Shown piece after piece: positions 1 through 5,070 of a stretch of 10,209 bases of DNA. How positions within the stretch are numbered: position 1 is the first letter of the stretch; every line of letters starts with the position of its first letter. Source of the DNA: Bacillota bacterium (GTDB taxonomy: Bacteria; Bacillota_I; Bacilli_A; RFN20; CAG-826); NCBI GenBank assembly GCA_030831415.1, contig JAURLC010000083.1:1-10209 (forward strand). The letters are read 5' to 3'. The notes beneath the pieces are model-generated. The model had not been told where the DNA came from and did not search any database. It worked only from the letters and a program-made list of their open reading frames with translations. The translations under genes were made by a program, and so were the position numbers.

Positions 1-75
1 GGGCTGTAGCTCAGTTGGTAGAGCGCCTCCATGGCATGGAGGAGGTCGCGAGTTCGAGACTCGTCAGCTCCACCA
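1..75 (+). tRNA. tRNA-Ala (anticodon GGC), first base outside the window
   Basis: The cloverleaf is clear. Six of seven 5' acceptor bases are present (GGGCTG), pairing with CAGCTCC at 65-71; the first G must lie just left of the window. The D-arm is GCTC/GAGC, and the anticodon stem CCTCC/GGAGG encloses the loop ATGGCAT. The anticodon GGC at 33-35 reads the alanine codon GCC. The discriminator is A72 and CCA is encoded at 73-75. A terminator follows. Confidence 0.96.
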
Positions 76-86
76 AATTTGCATAA

Positions 87-111
87 AAAAAGCCTTTAGA
101 TCAGGCTTTTT
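87..111. terminator. Bidirectional terminator between tRNA-Ala and the aldo/keto reductase
   Basis: A 9-bp stem, AAAAAGCCT (87-95) with AGGCTTTTT (103-111), encloses a 7-nt loop. T-rich sequence follows on the plus strand and an A-run precedes it, so it can end the tRNA transcript and, on the minus strand, the convergent reductase gene. Confidence 0.85.
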
Positions 112-126
112 CTTTTGGAATGATGG

Positions 127-957
127 TTAGTCTCGATAATGTAAGCCTTCGAGGGCCAACATCGCTTTCATATCCTTTTCTTCAATCACGAAGTCGAGTT
201 CACCATTTTCTTCGATTCGAGAAGGGGTGATCGACTTAGGAAGGGTAATGGCATTCAGTTGAACGGTAAATCGAATTGCGATTTGTGCCATGGTTTTCCC
301 ATATTTGGTCGCGAGTTCTTGGAGAAGCGGAAGTTTGAAAATACGACCGGTTGCTAACGGAGAATACGCTTCAATGGCAATGCCTTTAGATTCACAGAAG
401 GATCGTAACGCTTTTTGAGGACGACCAATCCAGAGGGGGATTTGGTTGGCATGAGGCACAATTGTTGTTTCTTTTAATAATTTTTCTAAGTGTTCGATTT
501 CAAAGTTGGACACTCCGATACTTCTAATTTTCTTTTCGTTATATAGTTTTTCCATGGCTTTCCATGAGGCGATGTTTCCTTTAGAGTAATCGGGATTGGT
601 TTGCCATTCAGACCACGGCCAAGGGGCGTGGATTAAATAAAGATCGATATAGTCAACGCCTAAGCGTTGACGGGATTGTTCAAATTCAAGTAAGGCTTGA
701 TCATAATCTTTAATGTGGGATTCAAGTTTGGTCGTAATGAACACTTGATCGCGTGGCAAACCAAAATCTTTAATGGCTTGACCTACGGAAGCTTCATTAC
801 GGTAAGCGGCCGCTGTATCGATATGGCGATATCCTAACTTTAAGGCGGTTAAGGTGGATTGATACGCTTCGTCTCCGGGTTTAATTTGCCACGTTCCGAA
901 GCCTACGATAGGAACGATGACACCATTGGAAAGTGTGAGTGTTTTTTTATAGATCAT
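127..957 (-). CDS. Aldo/keto reductase (AKR5-like, 2,5-diketo-gluconate reductase type)
   Basis: A 276-residue cytosolic NADPH-type oxidoreductase of the aldo/keto reductase superfamily, which reduces aldehydes and ketones to alcohols. The full (beta/alpha)8 family length is present, and the catalytic tetrad is visible: D47 and Y52 (in HIDTAAAY), K77 (ITTK) and H110 (LYLIH). The C-terminal cofactor signature LPKSITPSRIEEN binds the NADP 2'-phosphate in this family. The usual NQxExHP stretch reads NQIPLWIGRPQ here, a mild deviation. The ATG at 957 is preceded by AAGGAG (969-964) with a 6-nt spacer. The gene stands alone, is divergent from msrA and ends at the terminator shared with tRNA-Ala. 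The substrate cannot be told from sequence; the neighbouring sulfoxide reductases fit a detoxification or redox role, which is inference. Confidence 0.95.
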   Translation of the reverse strand: MIYKKTLTLSNGVIVPIVGFGTWQIKPGDEAYQSTLTALKLGYRHIDTAAAYRNEASVGQAIKDFGLPRDQVFITTKLESHIKDYDQALLEFEQSRQRLGVDYIDLYLIHAPWPWSEWQTNPDYSKGNIASWKAMEKLYNEKKIRSIGVSNFEIEHLEKLLKETTIVPHANQIPLWIGRPQKALRSFCESKGIAIEAYSPLATGRIFKLPLLQELATKYGKTMAQIAIRFTVQLNAITLPKSITPSRIEENGELDFVIEEKDMKAMLALEGLHYRD

Positions 958-983
958 CTTTATCTCCTTGTCTTAATACTAAC

Positions 984-992
984 ACTATAACA
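984..992 (-). promoter_or_regulatory. Extended -10 promoter of the aldo/keto reductase
   Basis: Reading the minus strand, TGT-TATAGT (992 to 984) is an extended -10 element. It lies about 27 bp upstream of the reductase start codon and ahead of its AAGGAG. No good -35 is seen, as is usual for extended -10 promoters. Confidence 0.5.
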
Positions 993-995
993 AGG

Positions 996-1036
996 TATAA
1001 GCACACACATAACACTTCCTTTCCACTTTGCTTATA
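996..1036. repeat. 8-bp inverted repeat in the divergent promoter region (operator candidate)
   Basis: TATAAGCA (996-1003) and TGCTTATA (1029-1036) are perfect inverted copies with 25 bp between them. The right arm overlaps the msrA -10 box and the left arm lies just upstream of the reductase -10, so one regulator could act on both genes. Because the arms contain TATA, chance overlap with promoter sequence is possible. Confidence 0.35.
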
Positions 1037-1038
1037 AT
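1033..1038 (+). promoter_or_regulatory. -10 box of the msrA operon
   Basis: A perfect TATAAT lies 24 bp upstream of the msrA ATG. The ribosome-binding site AGAGG (1049-1053) falls between them. No convincing -35 hexamer is seen at 16-18 bp. Confidence 0.55.
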
Positions 1039-1062
1039 AAATTTGCTTAGAGGTATAAACGT

Positions 1063-1560
1063 ATGAAAAAAATAATTTTAGCAGGTGGATGTTTTTGGGG
1101 GGTAGAAGCGTATTTTAAAATGCTTCGTGGGGTGGTCGATACCCAAGTTGGGTACGTCAATGGAAACTTTGCCAACCCCACCTACGAAGATGTGTGTGAA
1201 GAAAAAGCGACACATGCCGAGGCTGTCTATATCGAATACGATGAAAAGACAATATCCTTAGAAAAATTATTGGAACACTTATTTCGAATTATTGATCCAA
1301 CGTCCATTAATAAACAAGGTCATGATGAGGGGATTCAATATCGTACCGGAGTTTATTATTACTCGGAAGAAGATAGACAAATAACCGAAGCGTTTATTCA
1401 AGAGCAACAAAAGCATTACCGTTTACCCATTGCAGTGGAAGTAGAACAAGAAAGAGGGTTTTTTGATGCGGAAACGTATCACCAAGACTACTTGGATAAA
1501 AATCCCTTTGGATATTGCCATGTTAATTTTTCTGTCTTGAAAAAGGATGAACGCAAATAA
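1063..1560 (+). CDS. msrA: Peptide-methionine (S)-S-oxide reductase MsrA
   Basis: A 165-residue cytosolic repair enzyme that reduces methionine-S-sulfoxide in proteins, or free, back to methionine. The signature GGCFWG (residues 8-13) carries the catalytic Cys10. The family motifs YRTGVYY (93-99) and YHQDYLDKNPFGYCH (139-153) are present, with Cys152 in the position of a conserved C-terminal cysteine; Cys45 is another candidate resolving residue. The length is normal for a stand-alone MsrA with no fused MsrB domain. The start is supported by AGAGG eight to nine bases upstream and by the family N-terminus. Its TAA stop overlaps the next gene's ATG by one base (TAATG), so the two are translationally coupled. 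No msrB is seen in the window, so protein methionine-R-sulfoxide repair must be encoded elsewhere or be missing. Confidence 0.97.
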   Translation: MKKIILAGGCFWGVEAYFKMLRGVVDTQVGYVNGNFANPTYEDVCEEKATHAEAVYIEYDEKTISLEKLLEHLFRIIDPTSINKQGHDEGIQYRTGVYYYSEEDRQITEAFIQEQQKHYRLPIAVEVEQERGFFDAETYHQDYLDKNPFGYCHVNFSVLKKDERK

Positions 1561-2021
1561 TGGTCTCAAAAGAATCTTTGTATAAGGATGTGTTACTCCA
1601 AGCGAGCGGTTTAATTGAAGAAGGTCAGCAAGCAGTTTCCCTCTTTGCGAATGTTTCTGCATTACTGAAACAAACTATTCCCTACATTTCCTGGGTTGGT
1701 TTTTATGTGAACAACGGAAAACAATCCTTATATTTAGGACCTTTTCAAGGACTTGTTGCTTGTGTCGATATTCCTTTTGGAAAAGGAGTATGTGGAAAAG
1801 CCGCACGTGAACAACAGCCCGTTATTGTAGAAGACGTTCATGCGTTTCCAGGTCATATCGCATGTGATGCGGGAAGTCGTTCGGAAATCGTTGTTCCACT
1901 GTTGAAAAAAGGACAATTACTAGCGGTCTTAGATGTTGACTCGTATGAACTAGCGGCCTTTGATGAGGTGGACGCTAAACATTTACAATCATTACTCGAA
2001 ATGCTCGCAAACGTTTTGTAA
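1560..2021 (+). CDS. msrC: Free methionine-(R)-sulfoxide reductase (GAF domain, fRMsr)
   Basis: A 153-residue single GAF-domain enzyme that reduces the R-epimer of free methionine sulfoxide, so it complements MsrA. The family signature runs from WVGFY (45-49) through LGPFQG (59-64) and GVCG (76-79) to VEDVHAFPGHIACD (90-103) and VLDVDS. All three expected cysteines are present: Cys68, Cys78 and Cys102, the last in GHIACD matching the catalytic residue of the E. coli and yeast enzymes. It starts inside the msrA stop codon (one-base overlap), so the two form one operon. No terminator is seen before the next gene 44 bp downstream. Confidence 0.95.
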   Translation: MVSKESLYKDVLLQASGLIEEGQQAVSLFANVSALLKQTIPYISWVGFYVNNGKQSLYLGPFQGLVACVDIPFGKGVCGKAAREQQPVIVEDVHAFPGHIACDAGSRSEIVVPLLKKGQLLAVLDVDSYELAAFDEVDAKHLQSLLEMLANVL

Positions 2022-2048
2022 ATTACCCTTAAATTTTGTGTTAATTTT

Positions 2049-2057
2049 TGGTATAGT
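2049..2057 (+). promoter_or_regulatory. Extended -10 promoter of the CotH-family gene
   Basis: TGG-TATAGT is an extended -10 element ending only 8 bp before the ATG at 2066. Transcription from it would begin at about 2063-2066, giving almost no 5' leader. A weak -35 (TTAAAT, 2029-2034) sits 17 bp upstream. Confidence 0.5.
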
Positions 2058-2065
2058 TGTGAGGA

Positions 2066-3763
2066 ATGAAAAAGTCGTTTTATCTTTCTTTTATCTTTTT
2101 TACCAGCTTCATCCTTGTAGGTTGTGATGGGTTATTTCTTTCTATCACACCCTCTGATAATAGCCTCCCAAGTATTCCTTCTTCGGATGTCAATGTTTCA
2201 TCATCCTCGCTAACGTCACAAACAACGACCTCTGAACAACTTCCTTCTTCTCTACCTGTTTTTGAAGGGGATTGTACCCCCCAAAGTACGCCGGTTAATG
2301 CCGATAATACCGTAGAAGGATTTGACACGTTTTTTGCTCCAACAACGAAAGTAATGATCGATTTTTCCCTTACCCAAGCGTCGCTGAAAGCCATCTCAGA
2401 TAATGGTACACGTACCGAGTTTCATGATATTTATTCTTTAGCCTCTATGAAAATTGAGGTAACTCCCCTTGATCAACCCACACAATCGTATTGTTACCCA
2501 GTCGTGGGGTTACGCATGAAAGGGAATACGTCACGTACTTCGTTTGTGGATAATGATGGCCTAATCAATGATTTTGTCAATTTAAAGGTGTCCTTTTCCT
2601 CCGACAATGTTAATGAAACACGCATTCCTAACACCCAATTTTTTGGGATGACCAAACTTGATTTGAAATGGAATCGAAATCAAGATAACACCCATATTCG
2701 TCAAGTTTATCATTACAAGATGTACCAACAATTTTTACAGTTTTCTCCTGAGGCAACCTTGGGAGGCGTCACCCTTCATCAAGTCGACGTTGCCAATGAA
2801 GATTATCAATCCACGTATATGGGACTTTATACACTGATTGAGCCGATGGATCGTCGCTTTTTAGCAAGACGACTTGGAGATGGTCCTGAAGCTGATGGTA
2901 ACTTATATAAACTGTTGTATTCCCCAACAGGTCCGGCAGACTTTAGTCGAGAAAATACCGTCAGTAGTAGTGGAACCACCCATATTCGCCAAGGCAATAA
3001 AATTGGTATTGAAAATAATGTTGCGAATTATCACCCTTCCTACGATAAAAAAACGAATACAACGTTAGAGGCATATTCTGACATGGCCAACCTTGTAGGA
3101 CTTGTCAATGAAACGAATCAGTTTAATGATGAAACCTTTCGCTCTCGACTTGAAACTTACATCGATATGGAACAGTTTATTCGTTTAGAAGCGGTCGCCT
3201 ATTTTATTGGAAATCCCGATGATTTCCGAAACAACTTCAATAACATGTATGTTTATTTTGTACCTTCAACAGGCAAAGCCGTCTTTATCCCTCACGATTT
3301 GGATCGTGGATTAGGACTCAATGGGAATTGGGATCCAACGGAAAATGATTTTTCGTTTGCAGGTCCTTCCATGACACGTTTATCCCCTTATGCAACCGCC
3401 TTACTTAGTCGGTGGAATAATAACAAAACGAACCCACTTCATCGATTTACCGTGGTTGAGGGAGGGATTGGAAGTTATCTTGAAACGTATCGTCAAGCGC
3501 TTGCTGAAATTGCTTCCAGTGGATGGTTATCATCTACCAACACTGCTCCTGGCCAATTTAGTGGAAATTTCTATGATATGCATTATGCCTATCGTGATAC
3601 GTATTATCCAAGTGGAGGGGATTTTACCTATCTCCAACCCACAAGTCCTGCCTTAAGTGATTTCTTTGTCGTTTTTTCCGTGAATCAAACAGCTGAGAAA
3701 AATATGACCTTTCACGATTACGCAACGGCCAAACTTAACACTTACCAACAAGCTATTTCCTAG
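2066..3763 (+). CDS. CotH-family atypical kinase, surface lipoprotein
   Basis: A 565-residue exported protein. The N-terminus is a lipoprotein signal peptide with lipobox LVGC (17-20), so Cys20 should be lipidated and anchored outside the membrane. A Ser/Thr-rich linker (about 26-64) follows, then a complete CotH kinase domain. Its landmarks are RMKGNTSR (150-157), KLDLKWNRNQD, GLYTLIEPMD with Glu259, GNLYK with Lys282, the NPDDFRNNFNN stretch (383 onward), and PHDLDRGLG with Asp411 and Asp413, matching the family's catalytic DxD-like motif. Bacillus CotH phosphorylates spore-coat proteins; in non-sporulating bacteria the targets are unknown. An in-frame TGA lies two codons upstream of the ATG, so no longer start exists; GAGG (2061-2064) is too close to act as a normal ribosome-binding site. 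The TAG stop touches the -10 box of the next tRNA. Confidence 0.9.
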   Translation: MKKSFYLSFIFFTSFILVGCDGLFLSITPSDNSLPSIPSSDVNVSSSSLTSQTTTSEQLPSSLPVFEGDCTPQSTPVNADNTVEGFDTFFAPTTKVMIDFSLTQASLKAISDNGTRTEFHDIYSLASMKIEVTPLDQPTQSYCYPVVGLRMKGNTSRTSFVDNDGLINDFVNLKVSFSSDNVNETRIPNTQFFGMTKLDLKWNRNQDNTHIRQVYHYKMYQQFLQFSPEATLGGVTLHQVDVANEDYQSTYMGLYTLIEPMDRRFLARRLGDGPEADGNLYKLLYSPTGPADFSRENTVSSSGTTHIRQGNKIGIENNVANYHPSYDKKTNTTLEAYSDMANLVGLVNETNQFNDETFRSRLETYIDMEQFIRLEAVAYFIGNPDDFRNNFNNMYVYFVPSTGKAVFIPHDLDRGLGLNGNWDPTENDFSFAGPSMTRLSPYATALLSRWNNNKTNPLHRFTVVEGGIGSYLETYRQALAEIASSGWLSSTNTAPGQFSGNFYDMHYAYRDTYYPSGGDFTYLQPTSPALSDFFVVFSVNQTAEKNMTFHDYATAKLNTYQQAIS

Positions 3764-3769
3764 TATAAT
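3742..3769 (+). promoter_or_regulatory. Promoter of tRNA-Leu(CAG), overlapping the end of the CotH gene
   Basis: A perfect -10 TATAAT (3764-3769) follows the CotH stop codon without a gap. TTACCA (3742-3747), 16 bp upstream and inside the coding region, matches the -35 consensus at four of six positions. Confidence 0.6.
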
Positions 3770-3777
3770 AACTCCGT

Positions 3778-3863
3778 GCAGTCGTGGCGAAACGGCAGAC
3801 GCGCTAGATTCAGGGTCTAGTACCTTCACGGGTGTGGGAGTTCAAATCTCCTCGACTGCACCA
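3778..3863 (+). tRNA. tRNA-Leu (anticodon CAG)
   Basis: An 86-nt class II tRNA. The acceptor GCAGTCG (3778-3784) pairs with CGACTGC (3853-3859). The anticodon stem CTAGA/TCTAG encloses loop TTCAGGG, with anticodon CAG at 3811-3813 reading CUG. A long variable arm (3821-3835) is typical of leucine tRNAs, and the T-loop is TTCAAAT. The discriminator is A3860 and CCA is encoded at 3861-3863. No terminator separates it from the methyltransferase 24 bp downstream. Confidence 0.97.
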
Positions 3864-3866
3864 AAA
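3851..3866 (+). repeat. Left copy of a 16-bp imperfect direct repeat at the tRNA-Leu 3' end (attL-like)
   Basis: CTCGACTGCACCAAAA at the tRNA 3' end matches CTCAACTCCACCAAAA at 4705-4720 in 14 of 16 positions. The two copies bracket the methyltransferase, as expected for a tRNA-targeted integration, although no integrase gene is present. Confidence 0.45.
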
Positions 3867-3867
3867 C

Positions 3868-3877
3868 AGTGAAGGTA
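3868..3877. repeat. Left arm of an imperfect inverted repeat flanking the methyltransferase
   Basis: AGTGAAGGTA is an inverted match, 9 of 10 positions, to TAACTTCACT at 4731-4740. It lies just inside the tRNA 3' end and overlaps the start of the methyltransferase ribosome-binding region. Its reverse complement also occurs in the tRNA variable arm. Confidence 0.35.
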
Positions 3878-3887
3878 GGTGTATTTT

Positions 3888-4679
3888 ATGAGGAAAAGAG
3901 ATTCTTTTAATGAAGCAGCACAATTATACGATGCTGTACGTCCAACTTATCCTGATGAGTTAATCGACTGGATAATCGAGAAGACAAAACTGAATAAGAA
4001 TGATGATTTATTGGAGATTGCTCCCGGAACAGGACAATGTACTAAGAAGTTCGCAGAAAGAGATTTCAAAATTCATTCAGTTGAACTTGGAAATAAACTT
4101 GCAGAATTATTACTATTCAATATGAAGGGTAAAAATGTTACTGTTGAAGTTGCACCATTTGAGGAGTGGGAATCAAAGCATATTAAAAAGTACAAACTGA
4201 TCTATTGTGCAACAGCATGGCATTGGCTCGATCCTTCTATTAAGTATCATAAGTCATCAGAGTTATTACATGATGATGGTAGATTGGCAGTTATTTGGAA
4301 TAACTCTGTTGGGGATATGAAAAACGATGTTTTAAAAGAAGCTTACAGATTATTGTTTACCTACCATGATGAAACACCACATTCAATAAAACCTAAAACA
4401 AAAGATGAAATTAAAAAAATATCAGAAAGTACAAAGGAGATGCTAGAGGAAAGTAAACATTTTCTACTTGACGATTATTATGAGCAAATTTGGTCTTCAT
4501 CACAATCAAGGAAGAAAACAATTCAAGGGTTTTACTCACAATCTTCATTTTTAAGTCTATGTAAAGAAGACCAGAAAGAATTAAAAGAGAAATTATCTGT
4601 TTTATTCGAGAACTTAGATGATGAACTAGAAGTACATTTTAAATCTGTTGTATACCTCTGCAAAAAAAGAATTAAATAG
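3888..4679 (+). CDS. Class I SAM-dependent methyltransferase, probably horizontally acquired
   Basis: A 263-residue Rossmann-fold methyltransferase of unknown substrate. The N-terminus FNEAAQLYDAVRPTYP (7-22) is typical of a broad small-molecule methyltransferase family. Motif I is LLEIAPGTGQ (41-50), binding S-adenosylmethionine; the acidic residue ending strand 2 is Glu66 in VEL, and ATAWHWLDP follows after strand 4. I chose the ATG at 3888, preceded by GAAGG/TAGG (3871-3879), over the GTG at 3879, which lies inside that ribosome-binding region. Most Arg codons are AGA/AGG, whereas the neighbours mostly use CGN, and the gene looks more AT-rich; this suggests transfer. It lies 24 bp after tRNA-Leu(CAG) with no promoter seen, so it may be read from the tRNA promoter. 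Repeats on both sides suggest insertion at the tRNA. Confidence 0.88.
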   Translation: MRKRDSFNEAAQLYDAVRPTYPDELIDWIIEKTKLNKNDDLLEIAPGTGQCTKKFAERDFKIHSVELGNKLAELLLFNMKGKNVTVEVAPFEEWESKHIKKYKLIYCATAWHWLDPSIKYHKSSELLHDDGRLAVIWNNSVGDMKNDVLKEAYRLLFTYHDETPHSIKPKTKDEIKKISESTKEMLEESKHFLLDDYYEQIWSSSQSRKKTIQGFYSQSSFLSLCKEDQKELKEKLSVLFENLDDELEVHFKSVVYLCKKRIK

Positions 4680-4717
4680 TGGACGAGGGTATCGTTCAGG
4701 GACTCTCAACTCCACCA
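4680..4717 (+). other. tRNA- or tmRNA-like 3'-end remnant ending in CCA
   Basis: The stretch right after the methyltransferase stop ends in CTCCACCA and contains GGACGAGGGT...CTCTC, resembling the T-arm and acceptor 3' half of a tRNA or tmRNA. GAGGG (4685-4689) can pair with CTCTC (4703-4707), but the loop is 13 nt instead of 7, and no 5' half is visible. It is therefore a broken copy at best. Confidence 0.4.
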
Positions 4718-4720
4718 AAA
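4705..4720 (+). repeat. Right copy of the 16-bp imperfect direct repeat (attR-like)
   Basis: CTCAACTCCACCAAAA matches the tRNA-Leu(CAG) 3' end with two mismatches. The distance from the left copy (854 bp start to start) defines a unit holding only the methyltransferase. Confidence 0.45.
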
Positions 4721-4730
4721 AATAAAAAGG

Positions 4731-4740
4731 TAACTTCACT
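4731..4740. repeat. Right arm of the imperfect inverted repeat flanking the methyltransferase
   Basis: TAACTTCACT is the inverted partner, 9 of 10 positions, of AGTGAAGGTA at 3868-3877. Each arm lies close outside its copy of the CACCAAAA repeat. Confidence 0.35.
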
Positions 4741-4820
4741 TTTATCGCTGCCACTTCATGTATTGCAAACAAAGAGGATAATCAAACCACATAATAAAAA
4801 GGCTAAACTAAGCCATAATT

Positions 4821-4880
4821 TGAGGGGGTAAAATTTATCCTTAGGGGGGGTAAAAAAACGCTAGGGGGGTAAATTGTATC
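4821..4880 (+). repeat. Three tandem 20-bp poly-G/TAAA units
   Basis: Three units of the form (T/A)AG5-7TAAA start exactly 20 bp apart: the G-runs begin at 4824, 4844 and 4864 and are 5, 7 and 6 bases long, each followed by TAAA. The rest of each unit is AT-rich and not conserved. In an otherwise GC-poor stretch these G-runs stand out. Two-turn spacing suits tandem protein sites, and the run lengths may vary by slippage. Confidence 0.75.
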
Positions 4881-4950
4881 AAAATAGGTAAACCAACCCA
4901 ATGCAAGATTTTATCAAACTATCTATTTACCTTTTTCAAAATAATTACCA

Positions 4951-4997
4951 AAAAAATGATGCATTTCCCTTATCATAAAAAATGATAGATTTTCCTT
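4951..4997 (+). repeat. Direct repeat of 21 bp, spaced 26 bp, upstream of the nqr promoter
   Basis: AAAAAATGATGCATTTCCCTT (shown here as positions 4951-4971, key parts AAAAAATGAT and TTTCCCTT) recurs at 4977-4997 with 18 of 21 bases identical. The second copy ends just before the -35 box. Confidence 0.65.
4971..4987. promoter_or_regulatory. TATCAT-N5-ATGATA palindrome, operator candidate
   Basis: A perfect 6-bp inverted repeat (4971-4976 and 4982-4987) with an AAAAA spacer lies 14 bp upstream of the TTGACA box of the nqr promoter. The position suits a regulator site; the regulator is unknown. Confidence 0.45.
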
Positions 4998-5001
4998 TAT
5001 T

Positions 5002-5030
5002 TTGACAAACAAAGTATCTATAATTTTATA
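5002..5030 (+). promoter_or_regulatory. Probable promoter of the nqr operon
   Basis: A perfect -35 TTGACA lies at 5002-5007. At the ideal 17-bp spacing the -10 is TTTATA (5025-5030), a weak match; a perfect TATAAT lies at 5019-5024 but only 11 bp from the -35. It could instead pair with TTTATT (4996-5001). Either choice gives a short leader before AAGGAG (5055-5060). Confidence 0.6.
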
Positions 5031-5070
5031 GGAATAAGATAGGGTAACCTAAGTAAGGAGATTGGTAACG

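Larger units (their letters stand above)
4680..5070. other. 391-bp gene-free region upstream of the nqr operon
   Basis: No convincing gene is seen on either strand. The region holds the tRNA-like remnant, a right-hand direct/inverted repeat pair, three poly-G units, a 26-bp-spaced direct repeat with a palindrome, and the promoter and ribosome-binding site of nqrB. It is where nqrA would be expected in a usual operon, yet no nqrA-like reading frame exists. Confidence 0.7.

Noticed and set aside
2080..2394. A 104-codon minus-strand reading frame opposite the CotH gene
   Set aside because: It lies entirely within a well-supported gene, has no ribosome-binding site and resembles no family.
3879..3887. 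GTG start for the methyltransferase at 3879
   Set aside because: It falls inside the probable ribosome-binding site and adds three residues not expected in the family.
4801..4814. GGCT/AGCC hairpin as a terminator of the methyltransferase
   Set aside because: The stem is only 4 bp and no T-run follows.
4824..4869. G-quadruplex
   Set aside because: Only three G-runs exist with 13-15 nt loops; a fourth strand would have to come from splitting the 7-G run, so stability would be low.
5062..5070. TTG start for nqrB at 5062
   Set aside because: It begins one base after AAGGAG, too close for initiation; ATG 5071 has proper spacing.
4680..5070. CRISPR array in the repeat-rich region
   Set aside because: The repeats are short, 20 bp apart and without spacers of constant length, and no cas gene is present.
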